A stretch of DNA of 64,000 nt from Enterobacteriaceae bacterium LSJC7 (GTDB lineage: Bacteria; Pseudomonadota; Gammaproteobacteria; Enterobacterales; Enterobacteriaceae), in assembly GCA_000302695.1 (NCBI GenBank), contig AMFN01000002.1:62001-126000 (forward strand), in the 5' to 3' direction. The position numbers and the translations under genes are program-made. The first letter of the stretch is position 1, and each line of letters begins with the position of its first letter. The notes beneath the pieces are model-generated. The model was not told the origin of the DNA and did not search any database. It saw only the letters and a list, made by a program, of their open reading frames with translations. Of the stretch, positions 56,804 to 64,000 are shown one piece after another.

Positions 56804-57276
56804 GAACACGCTCCTGCTATTGCTGTGGGTTCCACTGATAACCTGGACGACTGTCGCGTGAGCCAGGTGGCAATGCTTTACGCCTGCGCAGGAGCCGGGT
56901 TTATTGTGTCGGCTGAGAGCGGTGTATGGCTTGCGGTGTGCTGAGGCCGAAAAGCTGACTGACAGACTCAATAAGCCGCTGAAGCATCGCGCTGCTATCG
57001 TTGAGGCTTATTTTCGCTAATTCTGGATTTATTAGATATTTATAAAGGTGATTTTAATATATATGGAATTTTATTCTGATTTATAAGTATTTTATAGCTT
57101 TATAATATTAACCGGGCGTTATTCCTAACCAGGAAAAAGCCAGGGCTAAGGTGAAGGATTAGGGTTTTTATCTTAAGGAGCGCTGAAAATCTCGCCAGTG
57201 GAGGGGGCTGTGCAGGCACAAAAGGTACGGGGGAGAGGCGGCAGGTATGGGAGAATCTGGCGCAATGGAGGAACGA
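56804..57276. other. Divergent region between the LuxR-type gene and a LysR gene
   Basis: About 470 bases; 57000-57120 is strongly AT-rich. It should hold promoters of both neighbours. Open frames here carry no family signature. Confidence 0.5.
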
Positions 57277-58161
57277 ATGAACCCGCTGAATTTTACCCTG
57301 GCCCAGATTGAGGCTTTTGCCTGCGTTTGTGAAACCGGCACGTTGACGCACGCTGCCCGTAGGCTAAAAAAAGATCGCTCCACCGTGAGCGAGCTGATTG
57401 AGTACCTGGAAATCGACCTCGGCTATGCGTTATTTGACCGCAGCACGCGGCCGCTGCGCCTGACGGAGGCCGGGGAGCTGCTGTGGCGTCAGAGCCGGCT
57501 TTTTTTGCATGAGGCACAGGCGTTTGCCCAGGTGGCGCGCCATATTACCGGCCAGCTGAGTGCACGGCTGACGCTGTGCTATGACCTGTTTACCCCGCGT
57601 GATTTTTTGCTACGCGTGCAGCGCGAGTTGGCGCAGCACCAGATTCGCCTGGAGCCGATTTTGTGCGAGCGTGCTGAGGCTGAAGCCTGGATTGAAGAAG
57701 GCCTGGCCGATGCGGGCCTGTTTCAGGCGCTTAATCGCACCATTAACGACCGGCTACAGTGGCGCGCGGTTGGCAGTATTTCTCTGGCGGTGTATGCCTG
57801 CGCAGGGTTCTTTCCAGCGGGCGCGGTGTCGCAGTTTCATCTGGCATCGCGCACGCAGCTGATACCGTTTCGCACGCTCCCGAACTGGCTGACCCAGCGG
57901 TTACAGATTGCCGACGATGTGCTACGCACCAATGACGTGCAGATGCTGCGTGAAATGCTGTGTGCCGGGAACGGCTGGGCGTTTTTGCCGGAGCATATGC
58001 ATGCCGAAACCTGGCCGGGTGTGGTGAGGGTGGATACCGGGATGGGCGACAGCGCGTTGTCGCAAACGCTCGTTGCGCTGTGGAAACCAGGCCAGACGGG
58101 CCAGCCCGCGCTTGCACAATTACTGGCCACGTTTGTGCAAACGTGGCCAGCGGCAGATTAG
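57277..58161 (+). CDS. LysR-type transcriptional regulator
   Basis: A 294-residue regulator. The helix-turn-helix is at about 19-40 (TLTHAARRLKKDRSTVSELI); KKDRSTVSE is unusual beside the common ISQPAVS form. The effector domain starts near 90. The frame is open from 57247, but the ATG at 57277 has GGAGG 5 bases upstream. It precedes the Ldh_2-type dehydrogenase on the same strand, with a small opposite-strand lipoprotein gene between; that enzyme gene is the best candidate target. Confidence 0.87.
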   Translation: MNPLNFTLAQIEAFACVCETGTLTHAARRLKKDRSTVSELIEYLEIDLGYALFDRSTRPLRLTEAGELLWRQSRLFLHEAQAFAQVARHITGQLSARLTLCYDLFTPRDFLLRVQRELAQHQIRLEPILCERAEAEAWIEEGLADAGLFQALNRTINDRLQWRAVGSISLAVYACAGFFPAGAVSQFHLASRTQLIPFRTLPNWLTQRLQIADDVLRTNDVQMLREMLCAGNGWAFLPEHMHAETWPGVVRVDTGMGDSALSQTLVALWKPGQTGQPALAQLLATFVQTWPAAD

Positions 58162-58313
58162 CGGCGGGAGCCGCCGCGCTCGTCGTAGTGACCTCGTTGA
58201 TCCTGCTGCTGTGGGCCACGGTTGCCGCGATCGTTACGATCGCCATAATGGTGGAAACAGCCGCTCAGCGCGCTGACGCTCACCAGTAACAGCAGTGCAT
58301 AGATTTTTTTCAT
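58158..58313 (-). CDS. Small lipoprotein
   Basis: A 51-residue protein: MKKIYALLLLVSVSALSGC has a clear lipobox LSGC with Cys19, and the mature part is short and hydrophilic (Asp, Arg, Gly, Gln, His; FHHYGDRNDRGNRG then QQDQRGHYDERGG). AGG precedes the ATG. It overlaps the convergent LysR gene by 4 bases. I do not recognise a family; the Arg/Asp pattern suggests a disordered tail in the periplasm. Confidence 0.7.
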   Translation of the reverse strand: MKKIYALLLLVSVSALSGCFHHYGDRNDRGNRGPQQQDQRGHYDERGGSRR

Positions 58314-58514
58314 CCTGAACTCCCCGATAGCCTGGCATAAACCAGTTTTCCCATTATCGTCAGCGGCGGCGAAAACAGAAACCAGGTGTATTCCTGGTTG
58401 TTACCGGCCGGTTTATTGCCGGTGGAGAGATATCACAACTTGCGGGTGAGCGGCTATCCAGCAACGCCCGTGTTGCGCTAACGTTAATGTCTTCTGAATC
58501 TCAAGGAACCACCA

Positions 58515-59525
58515 ATGGAAGACATCACTCTGTCTGTGGATGCGGCTTATGCGCTGGCATTGCGGGTATTGCAACATAACGGCTTTAGCGAGGCGCATGC
58601 CGACGCGATAGCGCGTAACGTTACCGACAGCGAGCGCGATGGCAATCCCTCTCACGGCCTGTACCGCATTCCGGGCTGTGTCCACACGCTCTTGCAGGGC
58701 AAAGTTTCGCCGGATGCATTGCCGGTTATTGAAGACAAAGCGCCTGCTATTGTGCGCGTTGATGCCCGTGGAGCGTTCTCGCTGCTGGCGTGGAAGGCTG
58801 CGCTGCCAGCATTTACCGACAAAACGCGCCAGTGCGGTATTGCCGCGCTGGCCATTAACCATTGTGTGCATTTTTCGGCGCTGTGGGCCGACATTGAGCC
58901 GCTGACCGAACAGGGGCTGGTGGCGCTGGCCTGCACGCCGAGCCATGCATGGATGGCCCCGACAGGCGGCAGCCTGCCGCTGTTTGGCACCAACCCGATA
59001 GCGTTTGGCTGGCCGCGTGCGGATAAACCGCCCTTTATTTTTGATATGGCGACCAGTGCGGCGGCGCGGGGTGAAATTGACCTGCACCGCCGGGCTGGAA
59101 AGCCGGTGCCGCAGGGCTGGGGGCTGAACCCACAGGGCGAGCCGACCACCGACCCGGCACAGATTCTGGCCGGTGCCATGCTGCCGTTTGGCGGTCATAA
59201 AGGCTCGGCGCTGGCGGCCATGGTAGAGCTTATCGCCGGGCCGCTAATTGGCGATATGACCAGTAAAGAATCGCTGGATTATGACAACGGCGCGGGTGGG
59301 TTGCCGTTTGGCGGTGAGTTGATTATTGCGATGGATCCGCAACGCTTTCTGGGTGAGAGTGCAGCGGTTCACCTGGCGCGGGCAGAAGCCATGTTTACCG
59401 ACATGCAAGAACAGGGCGCCCGTATCCCCGGCGAGCGCCGCCACCGTGTGCGTGCGCAGAGCGAGCGTCAGGGCGTGACGATAGCAAAAACGCTCTACGA
59501 TGAGATTGTCGCGCTGGGAGCGTAA
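58515..59525 (+). CDS. Ldh_2-family NAD(P)-dependent oxidoreductase
   Basis: A 336-residue member of the malate/L-lactate dehydrogenase (Ldh_2) family, which includes ureidoglycolate dehydrogenase and piperideine-2-carboxylate reductase. The conserved SHGLYRI contains the catalytic His47; PLFGTNPIAFGWP and FGGHKGSALAAMVELIAG line the cofactor site. These enzymes reduce 2-oxo acids or cyclic imino acids. The length and GHKG motif resemble DpkA-type imine reductases, but the substrate cannot be fixed. It follows a LysR regulator and converges on fepA. Confidence 0.82.
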   Translation: MEDITLSVDAAYALALRVLQHNGFSEAHADAIARNVTDSERDGNPSHGLYRIPGCVHTLLQGKVSPDALPVIEDKAPAIVRVDARGAFSLLAWKAALPAFTDKTRQCGIAALAINHCVHFSALWADIEPLTEQGLVALACTPSHAWMAPTGGSLPLFGTNPIAFGWPRADKPPFIFDMATSAAARGEIDLHRRAGKPVPQGWGLNPQGEPTTDPAQILAGAMLPFGGHKGSALAAMVELIAGPLIGDMTSKESLDYDNGAGGLPFGGELIIAMDPQRFLGESAAVHLARAEAMFTDMQEQGARIPGERRHRVRAQSERQGVTIAKTLYDEIVALGA

Positions 59526-59709
59526 TGGTGCTGGCATATCGGCCTGCGCCGCGAATAAAGCCAGGTGCTCAGTAAAACAGGTTAGTGAGCGTTAACTCAG
59601 ACTGGGGCAACCTCGACTGTAGAACGGCCCCACAGCATTGAATCACGCTCAGGGCATCGGGCCGAAACCTTTTACTAAGATAGCGTTGACCTTTTCTCCC
59701 TGACGGTAA

Positions 59710-59740
59710 CCGCGAACGGATGTCACTGCACCGTTCGCGG
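59710..59740. terminator. Hairpin between the Ldh_2 gene and fepA
   Basis: CCGCGAACGG and CCGTTCGCGG form a perfect 10-bp stem with an 11-base loop, 9 bases past the fepA stop. No long T-run follows. Confidence 0.55.
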
Positions 59741-59748
59741 CAATATCA

Positions 59749-61995
59749 TCAGAAGTGGGTATTCACACTCATATACCAGGTACGGCCAGACTCGTTAAAC
59801 GTCTCCGCACCGGCACCGTACATGTAGCCGCGGTCGCCGCCAGTGGTCTGGGCGTTGCCTTCACGCCAGTGGCGCTTGTCAAACACGTTATCCACGCCCG
59901 CCGTCAGGCTGACGTTCTTCGTAGCATCCCAGGTCGCGCTCAGACCAACCAGGCTATAGGGGCTGACTTCATTACGCTCGCTACCTGCCGCAGGTTCACC
60001 TTTGTAGTTATAGCGTTTAGGCTGCTGCTTACCGTACCAGGTAAGGGTACTTTGTAGCGACAGATCGTTACGCACCTGCCAGCTCAGGGTGGAGTTGAGG
60101 GTATATTGGGGAATAATCGACAGGCGATCGCCGGTTGTTTTATTCTTACTTTGCAGCATCCAGGTCAGGTTGTTGCTCCAGGTAACCGTCTCGCTCACCG
60201 GCACGTTCAGGGTGCCTTCCAGCCCTTCGACGACAGCTTTTGGCACATTCTCCCATTTGTAGATATTGGTGCCTGCGCTGTTGGTATAGCGTGGTGAATA
60301 GCCCGCTTCAATCTTGTTGCGGTAATCGTTACGAAACCATGTCACACCTGCGAGCCAGCCTTCACGTTTGAACTCAAGCCCAATCTCTTTGTTGATGCTG
60401 TTTTCAGCACTCAGGTCATCGTTACCCTGGAGATAACATTTGGTCCCGCTAAAGCAGCCCTGTCCGTTGCTGTATAACAGATAGTTAGGGTTGGTCTGGT
60501 ACAGGCTCGGCGCTTTATAGGCGCGGGCGATGCCCATTTTCAGCGTGAAGTCATCACCAAGCCCCTGGCTTAAGTTCAGCGAGGGGCTCCAGTTGTTGCC
60601 AGCAAGGCTGTGATGGTCATAACGCAGCGCTGGCGTCAGCGTGGTGCTGTCGGTCAACTCCATGTTGTCTTCGGCAAACAGCGAGAAAATTTGTGCCTGG
60701 GTGTATGGGCTGCGGTTAGTGCCGTTAATGCCATCCACTCCCCCGCCCAACAGGGACTGGGTGTTGGAGGCCTTGTCATTCATCTTTTGCTGGTTCCACT
60801 CGGTGCCGAGCGTCAGGTTCTGGTTAACCAGGTAATCGAAGGGAATGCTCACTTCACTGTGCAGCAGCACGTCGCTCAGAGAGATATCCACAAAATCGCC
60901 GCTGGAGAAAATGCCTTCGGTACCGCCTGCCAGCCCTTCATTCACACGCGAGTTACGGGTGCGTTCGTACTGGGCGTAAGTATTGGTGGTTACGCCGTTG
61001 TCCCAGCCGCCATTCCAGGTGACAGAGTAAGTCTGGCGATACAGGCGGTTGGTTTCTTTACCGTAATTGTCCTTCACCAGATCGTTGCTGTTGGTGTTCT
61101 GGGTGTCGCCCGCGTAGAGGTTACCCTGGCGGCTATAGCCTGCTTCAAACTCCAGGCTCTGCATGGGCGCGAAGTCCCAGCGTACCTGGCCGTTAATGGC
61201 TTTGTTAATGACGCCTTCCCGTCCGGCCGGGACAGTGTCGGCGTATATGCCGGTACGTTCGGAGCGGTGATCCTGGTTGATGTACTGCGCGTCGGCCTGG
61301 GTTTTATCCAGGTTACCCCACAGCCGGAAACTGACGTCGCCGCCCATTGGCCCGGTGAGGCTAAAGTTGGTGCGTTTGGTCGCCCCTTCGGATTTGTGTT
61401 CCGGCACGTTGAAATAGCTGTCCCAGCTGCCGTGCCACTCGGTGCTGCTGCGTTTGGTGATGATATTCACTACGCCGCCTGCCGCGCCGTTGCCGTAGCG
61501 CGCCGCCGCCGGGCCACGAATCACTTCAATGCGCTCAATCATTTCGGGCGGCACCCAGTTGCTGTCGCCGCGGGTGTCGCGCTCGCCACGCCAGCCCTGG
61601 CGCACGGAATTGCGACTGGTCACCGGCTTACCGTCAATCAGAATCAGGGTGTTTTCCGGTCCCATACCACGGATATCAATCTGGCGGTTGTTACCACGCT
61701 GGCCGCTGGTGGAATTTCCTGTGAGGTTAACGCCGGGCATGGTGCGAATAATTTCAGAAACGTCGCGTGCCGGAGGGCGTTTGCGGATTTCGTCAGCGGT
61801 GATAGTGGACACGCCCGGTGCCTGTAAGTTCTGCACGGCGGCGGTGACGACTATTGTATCCTCGGCGTTTTTTGTGCTGGTGTCATTTGCTGCGCTGCTC
61901 TCTTCACTGTTAGCGGCAGCCACGGCGGGCAATGCGCCGCCATAAATAGCAATGTTAATCAGCACAGCGAGAGAATAGTGAATCTTCTTGTTCAT
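59749..61995 (-). CDS. fepA: Ferric enterobactin outer-membrane receptor FepA
   Basis: A 748-residue TonB-dependent receptor. It has a signal peptide (MNKKIHYSLAVLINIAIYGG onward), a TonB box DTIVVTA, a plug with RTMPGVNLTGNSTSGQRGNN and IDIRGMGPENTLILIDG, and a 22-strand barrel ending in YMSVNTHF with terminal Phe. It takes ferric enterobactin across the outer membrane. It matches E. coli FepA throughout. The frame is open from 62067, but the ATG at 61995 matches the E. coli start. It is divergent from fes over a Fur box. entD, which follows fepA in E. coli, is not here. Confidence 0.97.
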   Translation of the reverse strand: MNKKIHYSLAVLINIAIYGGALPAVAAANSEESSAANDTSTKNAEDTIVVTAAVQNLQAPGVSTITADEIRKRPPARDVSEIIRTMPGVNLTGNSTSGQRGNNRQIDIRGMGPENTLILIDGKPVTSRNSVRQGWRGERDTRGDSNWVPPEMIERIEVIRGPAAARYGNGAAGGVVNIITKRSSTEWHGSWDSYFNVPEHKSEGATKRTNFSLTGPMGGDVSFRLWGNLDKTQADAQYINQDHRSERTGIYADTVPAGREGVINKAINGQVRWDFAPMQSLEFEAGYSRQGNLYAGDTQNTNSNDLVKDNYGKETNRLYRQTYSVTWNGGWDNGVTTNTYAQYERTRNSRVNEGLAGGTEGIFSSGDFVDISLSDVLLHSEVSIPFDYLVNQNLTLGTEWNQQKMNDKASNTQSLLGGGVDGINGTNRSPYTQAQIFSLFAEDNMELTDSTTLTPALRYDHHSLAGNNWSPSLNLSQGLGDDFTLKMGIARAYKAPSLYQTNPNYLLYSNGQGCFSGTKCYLQGNDDLSAENSINKEIGLEFKREGWLAGVTWFRNDYRNKIEAGYSPRYTNSAGTNIYKWENVPKAVVEGLEGTLNVPVSETVTWSNNLTWMLQSKNKTTGDRLSIIPQYTLNSTLSWQVRNDLSLQSTLTWYGKQQPKRYNYKGEPAAGSERNEVSPYSLVGLSATWDATKNVSLTAGVDNVFDKRHWREGNAQTTGGDRGYMYGAGAETFNESGRTWYMSVNTHF

Positions 61996-62188
61996 TATGG
62001 ATGGTGTCCGGCCAGGTTTTTCTTGGCTGCCTCTTCTTTTCCCGACGCCATCGGAAAGAGGCGGCATGATGTCGAAATTATGTTTGTCGCACCGTGGTTT
62101 TCCCGCTGAGCATTGCAGGAAACCATTGGTTTTTTATTGTTATCGCGTTGCCGAATGGCATAAGCGCACCGGCGGCGAATACGCTATT

Positions 62189-62219
62189 GCAAATGAAAAT
62201 AATTATCAATAATATTATC
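62189..62219. promoter_or_regulatory. Overlapping Fur boxes between fepA and fes
   Basis: GCAAATGAAAATAATTATC (62189-62207) matches the 19-bp Fur consensus at 15 positions; a second register at 62201-62219 matches at 12. In E. coli the fepA-fes region is a classic Fur-repressed divergent promoter. Confidence 0.88.
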
Positions 62220-62271
62220 TTTAAAATTTGACGCGCATTCGTTTTTACTTACATAACATGAGGTTATAGCG

Positions 62272-63522
62272 GTGGCATTGAGCGAGCAGCAGCCAGGAAG
62301 CGAAATGTGGTGGCAAAACATACAGCAGCAGGGCGTCCCGACGGTGGAGTGGCTTGCCCGCGACCGCTGTGCTGTCACCTTTTACTGGCGCGACCCAGCG
62401 GGCAGCGAACAGACCTCCGCTATCCACCGCGTATGGCTCTATGTGACCGGCGTAACCGATCACCACCAGCGCGCGCAGCCGGTAAGCCTGATAAGAGTGC
62501 CTGGCACCGACGTCTGGCGCTGGCAAATCGAGCTGCCGTCGAACTGGCGCGGCAGTTACTGCTTTATTCCTTCCTCACAGACCGACGATTTTGCTGATGC
62601 CGCGCTATGTGCAACGCCAGACATGGCCGCGCTGCGCGAGGGCTGGCGCAAACTGCTGGCGCGTGCGCAGGCTGACTCGCTCAATCCTCATAGCTGGCGT
62701 GGCGGGCGCGGCCATCCGACTTCTGCACTGCATCTGCCGCACGCACCGGCCCAGCCCGGCTGGGAGCAGGAGCATGTCGCCACGTCGCCGCCGTTGTGCG
62801 TGACCTGGCACAGTACGCGGCTTAATAACAGCCGCCGGATATGGATTTTTACCACCGGCGAGGCTGCACCCACGCAACGCCCGCTGGCTATCCTGCTCGA
62901 CGGCCAGTTCTGGGCCGAAAGCATGCCGGTGTGGCCTGCATTACAGACGCAGACCAACGCGGGGGCGCTGCCGCCTGCGGTCTATGTCCTGATTGACGTA
63001 ATTGACCGCGAGCACCGCGCCGTGGAGCTGCCTTGTAACGATGAGTTTTGGCAGGCGGTGTATGACGAGCTACTGCCTCTGGTGCGTGAGCACGCGGCGT
63101 GGTGTGAAGAGGCAAACCGCACCGTCGTGGCCGGGCAGAGCTTTGGTGGACTGGCTGCACTGTATGCGGTGCTGAACTGGCCGCAGCGCTTTGGTTGCGC
63201 CCTTAGCCAGTCGGCCTCCTGCTGGTGGCCGAACCGCGCAGGCGGCGACACGCCAGGCAGACTTGAAGAACTGGTATCAACCGGGCGAGCCGGCAGAGAA
63301 CCGGTCAAACTTTTTATGGAGGCGGGGATTCGTGAGCCTCTTATTTTCCGTGCGCATCAGCGTCTGGTGCCTTTACTACAGCGAACACAGCAGCAGCTTT
63401 TCTGGCGCCAGGTGGAGGGCGGACACGACGCACTATGCTGGCGCGGCGGGCTGATTGATGGCCTGAGCGCGCTCTGGGCTGAGGGTTCGCCACCGCCAGC
63501 GACGTACATTCGACAGGAGTAA
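62272..63522 (+). CDS. fes: Enterochelin esterase
   Basis: A 416-residue cytoplasmic esterase that hydrolyses ferric enterobactin to release iron. An N-terminal beta domain (ITGVTDHHQ-type, here VTGVTDHHQRAQPVSLIRVP) precedes an alpha/beta hydrolase: Ser290 in VVAGQSFGGL and His385 in GGHDALCW. It matches E. coli Fes, slightly longer. Start is GTG at 62272, with GAGG about 10 bases upstream. It is followed by ybdZ after 3 bases and entF. Confidence 0.95.
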   Translation: MALSEQQPGSEMWWQNIQQQGVPTVEWLARDRCAVTFYWRDPAGSEQTSAIHRVWLYVTGVTDHHQRAQPVSLIRVPGTDVWRWQIELPSNWRGSYCFIPSSQTDDFADAALCATPDMAALREGWRKLLARAQADSLNPHSWRGGRGHPTSALHLPHAPAQPGWEQEHVATSPPLCVTWHSTRLNNSRRIWIFTTGEAAPTQRPLAILLDGQFWAESMPVWPALQTQTNAGALPPAVYVLIDVIDREHRAVELPCNDEFWQAVYDELLPLVREHAAWCEEANRTVVAGQSFGGLAALYAVLNWPQRFGCALSQSASCWWPNRAGGDTPGRLEELVSTGRAGREPVKLFMEAGIREPLIFRAHQRLVPLLQRTQQQLFWRQVEGGHDALCWRGGLIDGLSALWAEGSPPPATYIRQE

Positions 63523-63525
63523 GGC

Positions 63526-63741
63526 ATGGATTACAGTAATCCCTTCGACAATCCGCAGGGGCAATTTCTTATTCTGGTAAACGACCTGATGCAGTACAGC
63601 CTGTGGCCCGCACACTGCGCGTTGCCCACAGGCTGGCAGGCCTTATCAGGCCCACAAAGCCAGAGCGCATGCTTCCAGTGGCTTGAAGCACACTGGCAGA
63701 ACATCCAGCCCACGCATTTTGTTTCTGACCGTTTGCAGTGA
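63526..63741 (+). CDS. ybdZ: MbtH-like protein YbdZ
   Basis: A 71-residue MbtH-family protein: NPFDNPQGQFLILVNDLMQY at the start, SLWPAHCALPTGW with conserved Trp and Pro, and WLEAHWQNIQPTHF. MbtH-like proteins bind adenylation domains and are needed for their activity; this one serves EntF. It lies between fes and entF as in E. coli. Confidence 0.96.
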   Translation: MDYSNPFDNPQGQFLILVNDLMQYSLWPAHCALPTGWQALSGPQSQSACFQWLEAHWQNIQPTHFVSDRLQ

Positions 63742-63749
63742 GGTGTGTG

Positions 63750-64000
63750 GTGAGTGACTCAGAGGTGATTGTTCCCGTGACGACCCGGACAGAACTGCCG
63801 CTGGTAGCGGCGCAGCCTGGCATCTGGATGGCCGATAAGCTGTCGGCCCAGGCAAATGCATGGAGTGTGGCGCACTACGTAGAGCTTAACGGCGAGGTCG
63901 ATATTGCGCGCCTTTCACAGGCTATTGTGGCAGGCATGAGTGAGGCAGATACGTTGCGTATGCGCTTTACCGAGCGCGAAGACGGCGTACCGGTGCAGTG
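63750..64000 (+). CDS. entF: Enterobactin synthase component F, 5' end only
   Basis: The first 83 codons of a non-ribosomal peptide synthetase, cut by the window edge. LPLVAAQPGIWMADKLSAQA, then WSVAHYVELNGEVDIARLSQ and ADTLRMRFTEREDG match the start of the EntF condensation domain. EntF activates serine and joins it to dihydroxybenzoate. Start is taken as GTG at 63750 after GAGGTG; the GTG just before it is also possible. The N terminus is about 10 residues longer than that of E. coli. Confidence 0.92.
   Translation, partial: MSDSEVIVPVTTRTELPLVAAQPGIWMADKLSAQANAWSVAHYVELNGEVDIARLSQAIVAGMSEADTLRMRFTEREDGVPVQ

Noticed and set aside
60610-61827. 405-codon plus-strand frame opposite fepA
   Set aside because: Shadow frame; the minus-strand receptor is unambiguous.

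Overview
The window reads as the chromosome of an enterobacterium. Many proteins resemble their E. coli or Salmonella counterparts closely (OsmC, Bdm, LpxP, HpaBC, FdnGHI, YbdK, LldPRD, FepA, Fes). The gene order is not that of E. coli K-12. The mix of aromatic catabolism, a CitA-type carrier and a XenA-type ene-reductase suits a plant- or soil-associated genus such as Enterobacter, Cronobacter or Kosakonia. I cannot fix the genus from sequence alone. I see no rRNA, tRNA, CRISPR array, transposase or integrase. Most of the core is GC-rich; AT-rich islands sit around the fimbrial and regulator genes.

Left third (1-24.5 kb). An incomplete LysE-type exporter is followed by a stress and envelope group: osmC, an aldehyde dehydrogenase, bdm, the zinc-free ribosomal pair rpmE2-rpmJ2 behind a Zur-like palindrome, a YghA-like dehydrogenase, a YmgB-family connector and lpxP. 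Next come a LysR regulator and a CitA-like carrier coupled to a ModA-like periplasmic protein. The aromatic block follows: pobA with a PobR-like AraC regulator, then hpaGEDFHI-hpaA-hpaBC for 4-hydroxyphenylacetate. The hpa block lacks hpaR and hpaX at their usual places, yet keeps a perfect 20-bp palindrome ahead of hpaG.

Middle (24.5-46 kb). An EvgA/EvgS-like phosphorelay is followed by a DUF1090 protein and an orphan outer-membrane usher. That usher has a signal peptide but lacks both the mature N-terminal tail and the C-terminal domain. Then come a CigR-like protein, the selenocysteine formate dehydrogenase fdnGHI, a four-gene chaperone-usher fimbrial operon, an EAL phosphodiesterase, and a regulatory module of a membrane winged-helix regulator (MarT/YqeI type), a FidL/YqeJ-type membrane protein and a LuxR-type protein.

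Right third (46-64 kb). ybdK and lldPRD (with two identical LldR-type operators) are followed by a XenA-like/MDR oxidoreductase pair with a divergent LysR regulator. A second, inverted copy of the MarT/FidL/LuxR module follows without fimbrial genes, then a LysR regulator, a small lipoprotein, an Ldh_2-family dehydrogenase, and the Fur-controlled enterobactin genes fepA, fes, ybdZ and the start of entF. The most unusual material is the doubled regulatory module and the doubly truncated orphan usher beside the EvgAS-like relay.
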